Made by a program: the position numbers and the translations under genes
Assembly: GCF_001953745.1 (NCBI RefSeq)
Contig: NZ_LWLN01000002.1
Coordinates: forward strand, 310,001-374,000
Source: Natrinema saccharevitans
Lineage (GTDB): Archaea > Halobacteriota > Halobacteria > Halobacteriales > Natrialbaceae
Direction: 5' to 3'
Length of the DNA stretch: 64,000 bases
Part shown: positions 45,001 to 53,596 of the stretch, piece by piece
Numbering within the stretch: position 1 is the first letter of the stretch
Layout of the letters: each line of letters opens with the position of its first letter
Notes under the pieces: generated by a model
The model's input: the letters and a program-made list of their open reading frames with translations, nothing else
Databases searched by the model: none
What the model was told of the DNA's origin: nothing

Positions 45001-46894
45001 GGCGATCGAAATCGATGTCGACGACGTGCCCTCGGTACCGTTCGAGATCGCAGGCAACGAACTGAACGCCACCGGATCGCAGATGTCCGCTCTCTACGCC
45101 AGATCGTCCGGCCGGGCGAACGTTACCGGAAACACCGTCGTGGCCGGGGCAAACGGTATTTACGTGCAGGCCGACGACTCGAGGGTCGAGGACAACGACG
45201 TCCGGAACAGCGCCTACCGCGGTGTGTATCTGAGTGGCGCGGACGGAGGCGTGGTCGAAGGCAACGATATTACGTCCATCGACTCTACTGGTGTCGAAAT
45301 CAGTAATACCGACGGCACGGCCGTCCGGGACAACGAGATCGCGGCCGCGGGCGACCACGGCGTGGAAGTCAGGACATCAGGTTCCGTCACGCTGACGAAC
45401 GACACGATCGGGAGCACCGACGCCGACGCGCTGGCGGTCGACGAGCGATCGAACGCCACCGTGACGAGCCTGCGGCTTTCGAGCGCGACCGTCTCGTTCG
45501 ACGCGACCGACGTGGCGATCGACAACACGCCGTCGCCACCCCCAGGCCCGGCGAGCTACCGGAACGCGAGTGCCTTTTTCGATGTGACCGGCGACGGCAG
45601 TCTCACGGCCTTCGAACTCGGCTACGACGAGTCGGCTGTCGAGATCGACGAAAACGCCCTCCGGTTGTGGCGATACGACGGCTCAGAGTGGCACGCGGTC
45701 GACGCCGACGTCGACGCGAGTCAGGGGATCCTGGCTGCCGACGAGATCGACGAGCCCTCGACGTTCGGCGCGTTCGGCTCCGGGGTCGATTCGATCGATG
45801 CGGCGGAAACGACGGCGACCACCAGTGAATCTGGCGAGCTTGTGGTCGCGGCGACCGACGACGCCGGCGACCCTTTGGAGGGCGTCCCAATCGAAGTGAC
45901 TGCTGACGGCGGTTTGAGCGGCCTCTCGACCGGCGATACCGAAGCGACCGATGAGAACGGAACGGCGACGTTCACGTTCGACGAGGCAGATCCTGGAGAG
46001 TACGACGTCGGATTCGCCTGGCAAGCCGATAACACTAGCAACGATACCGCGACGGTGACGGTCTCGAACCCATCCAGCGGCGGCTCGTCCAGCGACGATC
46101 CACCAAGTAGTACACCGTCGCGGAACGACGACGACGACGAGACTGATGAAGACAGGGTCGACGTCGAAACTCACGCCGACGGGAGTGTGAGTGCGACTGT
46201 CTCCGCTTCGGCGAGTGAGCCCGTCAGCGTCGACCTCGGTGACTTAGAGTCACGCTATGAACGCGTCGACATCACGTTCGTGGAGGATACGAACGCGACC
46301 GTCTCGGCTCGCTCCACGGGTCCCGAGGAACTTCCCGAGGGCACACCGCTGCTTTTCGGTGATGGCAGTACCGACCTTGGCACCGAGAACGCGAGTGAGC
46401 CGGGACGTGCGACATCTTACGTCGAGTTCACCGTCACTTCCGGTGACGTCGACGCCAGCGACCGAATCCGGTCGGCGACCGTCCAGTTCGAGCTGCACAC
46501 CGACACGCTCGAAGTACGCGGGGTGGACGCCGAGAACATCGCTTTACACCGCTACGACGCGGACGCAGGCGAGTGGACCCAACTCGACACGGTCGTCCTC
46601 TCCGAAGGCGAAGGGACGGTCACCTACGAGTCGATCACGCCAGGTTTCTCGACGTTCGCCGTCGGGACAGTGGATCGGCAATCGTCTCCCGACGAATCAC
46701 CGAGCGATGGATCGACGGCCGAGCAGACGAGTGACGAAACCGGTGATGGCGAGAATGGAGGCGCGGAGAGCGAGGGACAAAGCGACCGGGACGACACCGA
46801 TGATAGCACTGGGGAGGGTTTTGGCTTCGGTATCAGTATCGCGCTGCTCGCACTAGCCGGAATCGCTTTGCTCGCGATCCGGAACCGCCGATAG
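42026..46894 (+). CDS. Giant surface protein: tandem ligand-binding/PKD/beta-helix/PGF-pre-PGF
   Basis: 1622 residues from ATG 42026; longer frames upstream run against the kinase gene. A signal segment ('GAVTLVLSVVLVVSTLAAGT', about 24-45) is followed by two related 200-residue modules. Each starts '(L)xNPGC' and contains the segment ending 'VxFGGGDL' (about 61-330 and 335-610). Two PKD domains (about 616-780: 'YEWEFGDGKT', 'YEWDFGDGAT') come next. Then comes a NosD-type right-handed beta-helix (about 785-1130; repeats such as 'GIYVQADDSRVEDNDVRNSA'), an Ig-like domain (about 1250-1350) and a PGF-pre-PGF domain (about 1374-1547). The C-terminus has a Glu/Asp/Ser stalk and 'GFGFGISIALLALAGIALLA' then 'IRNRR', resembling archaeosortase substrates but without the Pro of PGF. 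It is probably an anchored cell-surface adhesin or polysaccharide-binding protein. Confidence 0.85.
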   Translation: MIRRKLVAKTRRIQSRSNGRDSGAVTLVLSVVLVVSTLAAGTVVLSAVSAADSSSTVQADEGPNLLTNPGCDADDGSGSPPDGWSLVSSNVQCTDPATVGDPTPPDGSDAFVDFSQDDSDGIVEQEVDVSGGAEYNLGGEAGRGSGTSDYVEVEVEYLNENGDEISGGTTVESKPASGTYESFEETTVAPEDAATAVVRVTLVDVDDTSYSDAYLNEVEFREVTSGVAAFPVSGVETGVEQTLDPSWTLHDDDYAEQGDDLGSEPADLVSFGGGDLGGDATEHDAGANVSLAGGHLQVNADGSYELTNPTQTGTFTFDYRIEDSSSSDEASVEITVDDNTLHNPGCEETDTDSNPMGWAVATGSMTCLDLDEDDDTSHSSIDATSFAADIGGDAEAEQTVFVVPGEEYTLEGYYGTDDGDDDGEVVVEYLDENGDVITGEGMTLSDLQSDSTTEFDQFSDSAVAPSGARRATIRLSMNHVDAGTYAGVYFDDLSFERLDPAPDAKDVDGLSVDIDETLAESVLDDHGDGTDYLGDPQAEVVGFGGGDLDGETTAYDAGETASLAGGELTVASDGTLQLEDHTKAGTYTFDYRLENEAGSDDATVTVTVEDTTPPTADAGSDLTVDEDTALSFDGSESTDNGAIDSYEWEFGDGKTATGATPSHTYADPRTYTVDLTVTDTAGNEDTDTVEVTVRDVTPPTADAGGDRIVASGQQLDFDGSGSTDNVDVTGYEWDFGDGATDTGKTVTHTFGAADTYDVSLTAADDAGNTDTDTATVTVTDGVPIDTCTTIDVPGKYVLTDDLERDETCLEITASDVHLDGNGYTVTSTASENEDAGIIVDGSAGELTNVSVENVTLVDWDGGSDTAQSDGNIDDFGQGLALDTVSESVVSNVTATGAYVGVYLNEVEDVTVTDSTFGGSEDAGIGLRETADSTIHNTTVTDAGRNGIEADGVTATRIANNSVEGSQRGGIVLLGDSGAVTVDRNTVTDSDGSAIEIDVDDVPSVPFEIAGNELNATGSQMSALYARSSGRANVTGNTVVAGANGIYVQADDSRVEDNDVRNSAYRGVYLSGADGGVVEGNDITSIDSTGVEISNTDGTAVRDNEIAAAGDHGVEVRTSGSVTLTNDTIGSTDADALAVDERSNATVTSLRLSSATVSFDATDVAIDNTPSPPPGPASYRNASAFFDVTGDGSLTAFELGYDESAVEIDENALRLWRYDGSEWHAVDADVDASQGILAADEIDEPSTFGAFGSGVDSIDAAETTATTSESGELVVAATDDAGDPLEGVPIEVTADGGLSGLSTGDTEATDENGTATFTFDEADPGEYDVGFAWQADNTSNDTATVTVSNPSSGGSSSDDPPSSTPSRNDDDDETDEDRVDVETHADGSVSATVSASASEPVSVDLGDLESRYERVDITFVEDTNATVSARSTGPEELPEGTPLLFGDGSTDLGTENASEPGRATSYVEFTVTSGDVDASDRIRSATVQFELHTDTLEVRGVDAENIALHRYDADAGEWTQLDTVVLSEGEGTVTYESITPGFSTFAVGTVDRQSSPDESPSDGSTAEQTSDETGDGENGGAESEGQSDRDDTDDSTGEGFGFGISIALLALAGIALLAIRNRR

Positions 46895-47129
46895 CAGGAC
46901 GTCGCCTGTGAAGCCAGCACCCACCTTACGGATTGATCCAAGACCGCAGGCGTTACCGAGTCGTCTGCAACCCGTTCGCACATCGGAATCGCCGATTCAC
47001 CAGTGAGTGACACAGAAGGATATTCACTCACGACCGGATTCGCTGTTTGGTGGATCGGTGCACACAGCAGGGGACGACAGAACGGAGTCCGAAGGCCAGT
47101 GGAGTGACGATACGCACCGATAGGATATG

Positions 47130-47335
47130 TTACGACACTTGCTCCGAGAACTGCGTAACTGCATCGTCTGGTCCAGCGACGACGAGTTGGTCGCCACGCT
47201 CGATGCGGAAGTCAGCACCAATATCGGCGAGGACACGACTGTTTCGCTCGACCGCAACGACCGTACAGTTCATCTGCTCGCGGACCTGGGCTTGGGCGAG
47301 TGTTTGGTCCTCCAAACCAGGTGCTGGTGTCTTGA
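47130..47335 (-). pseudogene. TrkA-C (RCK_C) domain fragment
   Basis: Minus-strand reading 'VKTPAPGLEDQTLAQAQV' then 'CTVVAVERNSRVLADIGADF' and 'IERGDQLVVAGPDDAV' to TAA at 47130. This is the C-terminal ligand-binding TrkA-C domain of potassium channel/transporter regulators (about 65 residues). Everything upstream is replaced by MITE copy E at 47337. No start codon of its own is credible. Confidence 0.75.
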
Positions 47336-47336
47336 C

Positions 47337-47421
47337 TATAGTAGCCGCTGAACGTCATTGCACACCTGATCGAACGACAGCGTTGCGATCAGGTGTGCAA
47401 TGACGTTCAGCGGCTACCCTA
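47337..47421. repeat. MITE copy E
   Basis: TAGTAGCCGCTGAACG ... CGTTCAGCGGCTACCC with TA on both sides; the last bases of the right arm are mutated (CCC for CTA-type end). It lies at the junction between the TrkA-C fragment and the truncated unknown gene. Confidence 0.88.
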
Positions 47422-47723
47422 GTCGTGGGATTGAACTCCGTGTCGGACAGTGGATACTGACAGACGAACGCTTCGACCGCCTCGTGGGCATCGTGTTCGA
47501 ACCAGATTCTCGAGACGGTCCGGAGAGTCGCAGTGAGCGCCGTCAGTGAGTTCGGGTCGTACAGTGGCGTCGAGTCGGAGGCCGGCCAGTCGAGATACTG
47601 CGTTGTCGCTATCGAACGGAAGACATCGCGCCGAGAGACAGCAGTCGGTGCTATCGGGGACACGTCTGCCGTTCTCGGCCAATGATATGACGTTCTCTGC
47701 GACGCCCACGAGCGGGGACTCAC
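47422..47723 (-). pseudogene. Truncated homologue of the 26329-26613 protein
   Basis: 'SRRDVFRSIATTQYLDW', 'STPLYDPNSLTALTATLRTV' and 'HDAHEAVEAFVCQYPLSD' align with the gene at 26329-26613 over about 75 residues. The 3' end is lost at MITE E, some ten residues before the expected stop. The GTG at 47723 overlaps the TGA of the trmB pseudogene (GTGA), suggesting that the two were once coupled. Function unknown; a helix-turn-helix-like start is possible. Confidence 0.5.
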
Positions 47724-48548
47724 GTCTCCTCAGTTTCGGGATCGTTCACAGACAGCAACCCCGTCGCCATTAACCGTCGCGTGATCGCGACCAGTCCGTT
47801 GTCGAACCCGCGACCAAAGACACCTTGTTCGTGTTCACGGCCGTCTGCCCTCGTTTCGGTGAACGAACTTACAAAATCGCCTCACGGTCGGCCAGTAACA
47901 GCCGACTGATTTCGGTATCATCATTTGGAAGCGGTGACCGGCTCAACCAATCCAATCCCGAGACGAATGCTTCGACACCAGGTAGAGCATTCTGGATCGT
48001 GGCCTGGAGCTCCTCGCCGACTGTCCCAATGATGACGTTCACATCTCGTTCCTGGGCCGACTGCAACTGTTCGGCCAACCGGTCGGTGAAAATGCTCTCG
48101 TGTCCGATCACGAGGACCAACTCCTCTGTCGCACCCTCGATCAACTGTCGCGTCCGGCTCGTAATGCCCTGATCACCCGAGATGGACCACACCTCGTGGG
48201 TGGCCTCCGTTGAGTCTCTCTCGTCAGCCGGTTCAAGCCTGCTCAGGGCGCTCCGGAGTGACTCGGTGCGCTCGGCGTACTCCGACTGGAGGGTGTTGAC
48301 AGCCTCGTCGATAGAGACCGATCGAAATACCTGCGGCTTCGAATGCTGGGTTTCTACCAGCCCCTTCGATTCGAGTACGCGAATCGCGTCGTAGACGCGT
48401 GTCCGGGCACTTCGGAGGTCTCGCTGATGTCCTTGGCCGTCCCACGCTGGCGACGTGCGAGCGCCACGAACGACCTGGCCTCGTACTCTTTGAGCCCGAG
48501 TTGTTGGAGCAGTTCGATCGCTTGGTCTTGATTTGAAACGTCGTCCAT
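47720..48548 (-). pseudogene. TrmB-family regulator with two frameshifts
   Basis: The N-terminus from ATG 48548 ('AIELLQQLGLKEYEARSFVA', 'GTAKDISETSEVP') is a TrmB winged helix. A one-base deletion near 48408 moves the rest ('RTRVYDAIRVLESKGLVETQ', 'LVLVIGHESIFTDRLAEQL') to another frame. After 'LLLADREAIL' (stop at 47869) a second shift near 47866 restores 'SSFTETRADGREHEQGVFGR' and 'GFDNGLVAITRRLMATGLLS', ending at TGA 47720. TrmB proteins sense sugars or other ligands; the target is unknown. Confidence 0.8.
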
Positions 48549-48623
48549 TGGTCCCAACCTCTCTGTCGCTACACGTCACAAACCACCATACACGGTGGTT
48601 TTCACGAGACTGGTGACGAGTCA

Positions 48624-48757
48624 ATGTCCGACGACCCATCCGACCAAGCACGATCCACGGCCGTCAAACAGCTCAAAGCGCTCGGCCTCAGTACCTACGC
48701 CGCCCGGACATTCGTCGCACTCGTCAGTCTCGGCGAGGGAACCGCCCAAGACGTGAG
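48624..48757 (+). pseudogene. N-terminal fragment of a second TrmB regulator
   Basis: Plus-strand ATG 48624 starts 'MSDDPSDQARSTAVKQLKAL' followed by 'GLSTYAARTFVALVSLGEGT' and 'AQDVSE', the first helices of a TrmB winged-helix domain. It ends abruptly at the truncated left side of MITE copy F. It is divergent from the frameshifted trmB at 47720-48548. Confidence 0.75.
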
Positions 48758-48829
48758 TGAAAGTCAATGCACACCCGATCGCAGGACAGCGTTGTGATCG
48801 GTGTGTAACTCGTTTCAAGAGCTACTATA
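48758..48829. repeat. MITE copy F, left terminus missing
   Basis: The interior and right arm (GTTTCAAGAGCTACTA plus TA) are intact, but the first 10-12 bases of the left arm are absent. The element joins a trmB N-terminal fragment to a cobW C-terminal fragment. Confidence 0.85.
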
Positions 48830-48830
48830 G

Positions 48831-49084
48831 AGGAGGTGTGGGACGAGGAGTGGGGTGACAGAGGAACCCGACTCGTCCTTATCGGTACCGACATGGACCA
48901 CGCTGCGCTCCGAGCGGATCTCGATGCAGCGACGCTGACCGACGAGGAGATGGACGCCGACTGGGGTAGGTTCGAAGACCGTTTCCCACGGTTCGCGGAC
49001 AACACCGAAGACGCTCGGGAAGCGACCGAACCGGACGATCAGAAAACCGAAGATAGCGCTGCGGAGGTCGGCCTCGCCGATTGA
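48831..49084 (+). pseudogene. CobW-type GTPase C-terminal fragment
   Basis: 'EVWDEEWGDRGTRLVLIGTD' then 'MDHAALRADLDAATLTDEEM' is the CobW C-terminal domain (pattern W.D..GDR.x.LVxIG.xMD...L...LD...LTD.E). An acidic tail ends at TGA 49082-49084. The GTPase domain is missing; MITE F occupies the break. CobW/COG0523 proteins are metal-insertion chaperones. Confidence 0.78.
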
Positions 49085-49440
49085 CGATTCCGAACCACGT
49101 TCACGCTTTTAGACAGCTCCGATCAATCGGATCCGTCCCGACCTGTCTCCCAGCACCGGGAAATCCGAGGATTTACAAATAATATTTCACTACTACAAAT
49201 TAGATTGATGATGCGGATGATATGGGCCAATCGATTTCGGAACGGCGACACCCGTCACGAGCGATCGCGAACCGCGCACGTTCGCCGAACACCGCTTCAC
49301 ACCGGGTCGACTCGAGCGGGCGGCCGCGGTGACAACTGCGGCGGTTCGGGACGTCGCGACCGACGCGGTATCGATCGCACCAGTCGCTCGTGTGACAGCA
49401 CTCGACCCCGATCGACAGTTCCCGCCCGAGACTAATCCCG
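49085..49440. other. Intergenic region upstream of the Dpp/Nik-type operon
   Basis: The left part is AT-rich ('TTTACAAATAATATTTCACT', 49173-49192) and may contain the operon promoter. Overlapping open frames from about 49205 continue into the permease gene in other frames. Their composition is ambiguous and I do not call them. Confidence 0.45.
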
Positions 49441-50382
49441 ATGCTGCGTGCCTTCTTCGTCCGGCTCGGATCGCTGTCGTCGGTCCTCCTCGGCGTTTCC
49501 CTGATCACGTACGGGTTCGCGTTTCTGACGCCCGGAGATCCGGCGTACACGATCCTCAGAGAGCAACGCCAGAGCCCGCCATCGGAACCCGAGGTAGCGA
49601 GCTTTCGCGCCGAACACGGGCTGGACGACCCCTTCCTCGTCCAGTACGTCTCGTGGCTCACTGACGCGCTTCGTGGCGATCTCGGCACGTCGTACTACCA
49701 GTCAGAATCGGTCACGTCACTGATACTCGCGTCCCTGCCGAACACGCTCGAGCTCGCGCTGGCGGCGACGGCCGTCTCGCTCGTGCTTGCGGTTCCGCTG
49801 GGCGTATTCAGTGCCGTCCACCGCGACACGTGGATCGATCGTACGAGCCAGATCGCCGCCCTGGTCGGTGTCTCGATGCCGAACTTCTGGCTCGGTTACC
49901 TGCTGCTTCTCGTCTGTTCGCTCTGGCTCGGACTGACGCCCGTCGGCGGCGTCGGCACGCTCGGGCATCTCGTCTTGCCTGCGATCACGCTCGGCACCGG
50001 GATGGCCGCGATCGTCACCCGAATCGTCCGCACGTCGATGCTCGAGATCCTCGAGGCCGACTACGTCGATACCGCGCGATCGAAGGGGGTCCGCGAACGG
50101 CTCGTGATCTACAAGCACGCGCTCCGGAACGCCCTCATTCCGGTCGTAACGATCGTCGGCCTCCAGTTCGGGTATCTGATCAACGGTGCCGTGATCGTCG
50201 AGAGCGTCTTTCAGCGGCCGGGGCTGGGGACGCTGCTCGTCGATGCCGTCTTCGCCCGCGACTACCCGATCGTTCAGGGCGTCGTGCTGGTGACGGCCGT
50301 CGCGTTCGTCGTCACGAACCAGTTGGTCGATCTCGCGTACGTCGCACTCGACCCGCGCGTCGAACGAGGTGAGCGCCCGTGA
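49441..50382 (+). CDS. Peptide/nickel-type ABC transporter permease (DppB-like)
   Basis: 313 residues, six membrane helices. 'RLGSLSSVLLGVSLITYGFA' is helix 1, 'FLTPGDPAYTIL' the conserved periplasmic start, and the EAA loop is 'EADYVDTARSKGVRERLVIY'. 'GLQFGYLINGAVIVESVFQR' is near the end. First gene of an operon: DppB, DppC, fused DppD-DppF, binding protein, methyltransferase. Imports oligopeptides or chelated nickel. Confidence 0.92.
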   Translation: MLRAFFVRLGSLSSVLLGVSLITYGFAFLTPGDPAYTILREQRQSPPSEPEVASFRAEHGLDDPFLVQYVSWLTDALRGDLGTSYYQSESVTSLILASLPNTLELALAATAVSLVLAVPLGVFSAVHRDTWIDRTSQIAALVGVSMPNFWLGYLLLLVCSLWLGLTPVGGVGTLGHLVLPAITLGTGMAAIVTRIVRTSMLEILEADYVDTARSKGVRERLVIYKHALRNALIPVVTIVGLQFGYLINGAVIVESVFQRPGLGTLLVDAVFARDYPIVQGVVLVTAVAFVVTNQLVDLAYVALDPRVERGERP

Positions 50383-51266
50383 GTGAGCAAAATCGACTCG
50401 AGTGGCGGGGCCGACTCGATCGGTGGCGGCCCGAGATCCGGACGAACACGGCGATCCGACTCGGCGGCGGCGTCCTCGGATTGCTCGCGATCGTCGCCCT
50501 CGTCGGCCCGTTCGTCTCGCCGTACGATCCGACGACGCAGGCGCTCGAGACGCGCCTACAGGGCCCCTCCATTACCCACCCGCTCGGAACTGATGCGCTC
50601 GGGCGGGACGTGGCGACCCGACTCGTGTACGGTGCACGTGTTTCGCTTGCACTTGCGGTGACCGCGACGACGATCCGCGTCGCCATCGGAACGGCGATCG
50701 GTCTGCTCGCGGCCACCGGCGGTCGGTTCGTCGACGCCGTCCTGATGCGGCTCGTCGACGTCCAGCTGGCGTTTCCCGGGCTCGTACTCGCGCTGGTGGT
50801 CGCCGGCGTACTCGGGCCGAGCCTGCGAAACGTCGTGATCGCGCTCTCGGTCGTCGGCTGGGCATCGTATGCCCGGGTCGTCCGCGGGAGCGTCCTCGCG
50901 ATTAGGGATCGGCCGTTCGTCCAGTCGTCGAAGCTCTACGGGACGCCACGCCGCCGGCTCGTCCGGCGACACCTGTTGCCCCACGTCGTCAGCCCGGTAC
51001 TCGTCCTGGCGACGCTGAACCTCGGCACCGTCGTCCTCGCGGCCGCCGGCCTCTCGTATCTCGGCCTCGGCGCACAGCCGCCGACGGCCGAGTGGGGTAC
51101 GATGATCGCCGGGGGCCGGAACTACCTGCGATCCGCTCCCTGGCTCGTCACCGCGCCCGGGGTCGCGATCATGCTGACGGTCATCGGCTTCAACCTGCTG
51201 GGCGACGGCCTGCGAGACGCGCTTGATCCAGACCACCTCGACGATCGCAAGCGACAGCGAACCTGA
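50379..51266 (+). CDS. Peptide/nickel-type ABC transporter permease (DppC-like)
   Basis: 295 residues from GTG 50379, overlapping the DppB stop by four bases. 'YDPTTQALETRLQGP' and 'HPLGTDALGRDVATRLVYG' are the DppC N-terminal signature. The EAA loop is 'FVQSSKLYGTPRRRLVRRHL', followed by 'GLSYLGLGAQPPTAEWGTMI'. It pairs with the previous permease in the membrane. Confidence 0.93.
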   Translation: MSEQNRLEWRGRLDRWRPEIRTNTAIRLGGGVLGLLAIVALVGPFVSPYDPTTQALETRLQGPSITHPLGTDALGRDVATRLVYGARVSLALAVTATTIRVAIGTAIGLLAATGGRFVDAVLMRLVDVQLAFPGLVLALVVAGVLGPSLRNVVIALSVVGWASYARVVRGSVLAIRDRPFVQSSKLYGTPRRRLVRRHLLPHVVSPVLVLATLNLGTVVLAAAGLSYLGLGAQPPTAEWGTMIAGGRNYLRSAPWLVTAPGVAIMLTVIGFNLLGDGLRDALDPDHLDDRKRQRT

Positions 51267-51292
51267 TCGAAACGACGACTCCGAACACGACT

Positions 51293-53596
51293 ATGACACG
51301 AACCAACACGCTCGAGATCGAGAACCTCCACGTTCACTTCGACACCGGATCCGAGACCGTCCGCGCGGTCGACGGCGCGTCGTTCGCGATCGAACCCGGC
51401 GAGATCGTCGGGCTGGTCGGTGAAAGCGGGTGCGGCAAGTCGGCCACCGCGCGCTCGATCGTCCGGCTCGAGTCGCCCGGCGAGATCGTCGACGGGAGCA
51501 TCCGATACGGCGACCGAGACCTGACGACGGCCGACGAGCGGACGCTCCGCCGGCTTCGCGGCCGGGAACTGGCGATGGTCTTCCAGGACCCGTCGACGAC
51601 GCTGAACCCGGTGTATCCGATCGGCGAGCAGATCGCCGAGGCGGTGCGGATCCACCGGGAACCGGACAGACAGCCACTCCTCCAGGAACTCGCCCGTGGC
51701 GCGAGTTCTCGGCTCCGCTCCTCGGAGGTTCGGTCGAAAGTACTCGAGTTAATGGACACCGTCGGTATCCCTCGACCGACCGAACGGATCGATTCCTACC
51801 CCCACCAGTTCAGTGGCGGGATGCGCCAGCGGGCGATGCTCGCGATCGCGCTCGCCCGGGAGCCGTCGCTGCTGATCGCCGACGAACCGACGACCGCACT
51901 GGATACGACGACCCAGGCGGCGATCCTCGAGCGACTGGCTTCGCTCAACGCCGAACACGGCACGGGAATGCTGGTGATCAGCCACGATTTCGGCGTCGTC
52001 TCACAGCTCTGTGACCGGCTCGTCGTCATGTACGACGGGGTCGTCGTCGAGCGAGGGCCGACCGAGCAGCTCCGGTCGAGCCCGAAACACCCCTACACGA
52101 AGGCGCTGTTGGGCTGTCTTCCTCGTCACGCCGATCCCGACGCTCGGCTCCCGACGGTCGAGAGAGCGCCGGCGAGCGGGAACGCAACTCTCGAGGGGTG
52201 TGCGTTCGCCGGTCGCTGCCCGTTCGCGACCGAGGAGTGTCGTGCGGTCGATCCGCCGAGCGTTTCGGCCGGCCCCGACCACGACGTGCGGTGTGACGTG
52301 CCCGACGCGCGCGAGGCCTCGCTCGAAGCGATGCGAGACCGGCGAGCGCAAACGGGCACCGCGACCAACGCGGGCGAGACCCCGACCGAGCCGCACTCGT
52401 TGGCCGTCGACGGCGGCGTGACCGCACCTGCAGACTCGATCGGGGATTCGCCGAGCGAGCAGTCGAGCTCCGACACCGGCGGGGGTGCGGGACCGGTCGT
52501 CGCCCTCGAGGGCGTCACGAAGTCCTTCCGGACGTCCGACAGGCTCCTCGGACGCATCTTCGATGCCGACGACCGCATCCCGGCCGTCAGAGGCGTCTCT
52601 CTCGAGTTGCGATCCGGCGAAACCGTCGGGCTGGTCGGCGAGAGCGGCTGCGGCAAGTCGACGCTGGCGAAACTGCTCGCTGGCCTCGAGACGCCCGACG
52701 AAGGCACCGTTCGCCTCCGCGGTCGGCCGGTCGACGGTGTCGGCGATCGGACGGACGCCCAGCTATCCGAGATCGGCGTCGTGTTCCAGCACCCGGGCGC
52801 GAGTCTCAACCCCAAACGGACGGTCGGGGAGGCGATCGCCGAACCGCTGGTCGAGGCCGGCTGGTCGCGCTCGCGCCGAGAAACGCGGATCGCGACGCTG
52901 TGTTCGCTGGTCGGCCTCTCGCCCGAGATCGTCGACCGCTATCCCGCTCAGCTGTCCGGCGGCCAGCGCCAGCGGATCGCGATCGCTCGCGCGATCGCGC
53001 TCGAGCCGTCCGTCCTTGTACTGGACGAACCGACTGCCGCGCTCGACGCGTCCACTCAGGCGACGGTTCTGAATCTGCTTGCGGACCTGCAGGCCGACCT
53101 CGGCCTGACGTACCTGTTTGTCTCGCACGACCTCGAGGTCGTGCGCCACGTCGCCGACCGCGTCGCGGTGATGTACTGTGGGCGACTCGTCGAAGCGGGC
53201 CCGGCCCGCGCGACGCTCTCGCGGCCGACGCATCCGTACACGCAGACGCTGCTGAACGCGATTCCGGGAGCCGAGCGGTGCGAGGGATTTGCGGACCGAA
53301 CGGACGCGATCGCGGGCGATCCGCCGAGTCTCGCAGCCCCACCTTCGGGCTGTTCGTTCCATCCCCGCTGTCCGGTCGCCGAGGACGACTGCTCGCGGGT
53401 CGAGCCGCCCCTCGAGGCCGTCGACGGCGATGGCGACGTCCGGTCGCGCTGTCCGTACGCAAGTGAGTGGCGTGACGACTCCGACCCGACCGGAGCGTTC
53501 GACGTGCGCCTCGAGGCCGACTCGAGCGCGTCCGACGCCGCTTCCGACACCGACGAATCAACGATCGACTCGATCGAAACACGCGAAATCGACTAA
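51293..53596 (+). CDS. Fused DppD-DppF ABC ATPase
   Basis: 767 residues holding two complete nucleotide-binding domains. NBD1: Walker A 'GLVGESGCGKSATAR' near 40, signature 'FSGGMRQRAMLAIAL' near 175, Walker B 'LLIADEPTTALDTT', and the Cys-rich tail 'LEGCAFAGRCPFATEECR' near 303. NBD2 starts near 405: Walker A 'GLVGESGCGKSTLAK' near 448, 'LSGGQRQRIAIARAIAL', 'VLVLDEPTAALDAS' and 'GCSFHPRCPVAEDDC' near 685. In most genomes these are two genes; the fusion ensures equal stoichiometry. The stop overlaps the next ATG by one base. Confidence 0.93.
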   Translation: MTRTNTLEIENLHVHFDTGSETVRAVDGASFAIEPGEIVGLVGESGCGKSATARSIVRLESPGEIVDGSIRYGDRDLTTADERTLRRLRGRELAMVFQDPSTTLNPVYPIGEQIAEAVRIHREPDRQPLLQELARGASSRLRSSEVRSKVLELMDTVGIPRPTERIDSYPHQFSGGMRQRAMLAIALAREPSLLIADEPTTALDTTTQAAILERLASLNAEHGTGMLVISHDFGVVSQLCDRLVVMYDGVVVERGPTEQLRSSPKHPYTKALLGCLPRHADPDARLPTVERAPASGNATLEGCAFAGRCPFATEECRAVDPPSVSAGPDHDVRCDVPDAREASLEAMRDRRAQTGTATNAGETPTEPHSLAVDGGVTAPADSIGDSPSEQSSSDTGGGAGPVVALEGVTKSFRTSDRLLGRIFDADDRIPAVRGVSLELRSGETVGLVGESGCGKSTLAKLLAGLETPDEGTVRLRGRPVDGVGDRTDAQLSEIGVVFQHPGASLNPKRTVGEAIAEPLVEAGWSRSRRETRIATLCSLVGLSPEIVDRYPAQLSGGQRQRIAIARAIALEPSVLVLDEPTAALDASTQATVLNLLADLQADLGLTYLFVSHDLEVVRHVADRVAVMYCGRLVEAGPARATLSRPTHPYTQTLLNAIPGAERCEGFADRTDAIAGDPPSLAAPPSGCSFHPRCPVAEDDCSRVEPPLEAVDGDGDVRSRCPYASEWRDDSDPTGAFDVRLEADSSASDAASDTDESTIDSIETREID

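Noticed and set aside
42113-45358. 1081-codon open frame on the minus strand
   Set aside because: Antisense shadow of the surface protein, caused by biased GAC/GTC codons; the plus strand has clear domains.
49205-49664. Open frames upstream of and overlapping the DppB-like gene
   Set aside because: They run into the permease gene in other frames and show no family pattern.
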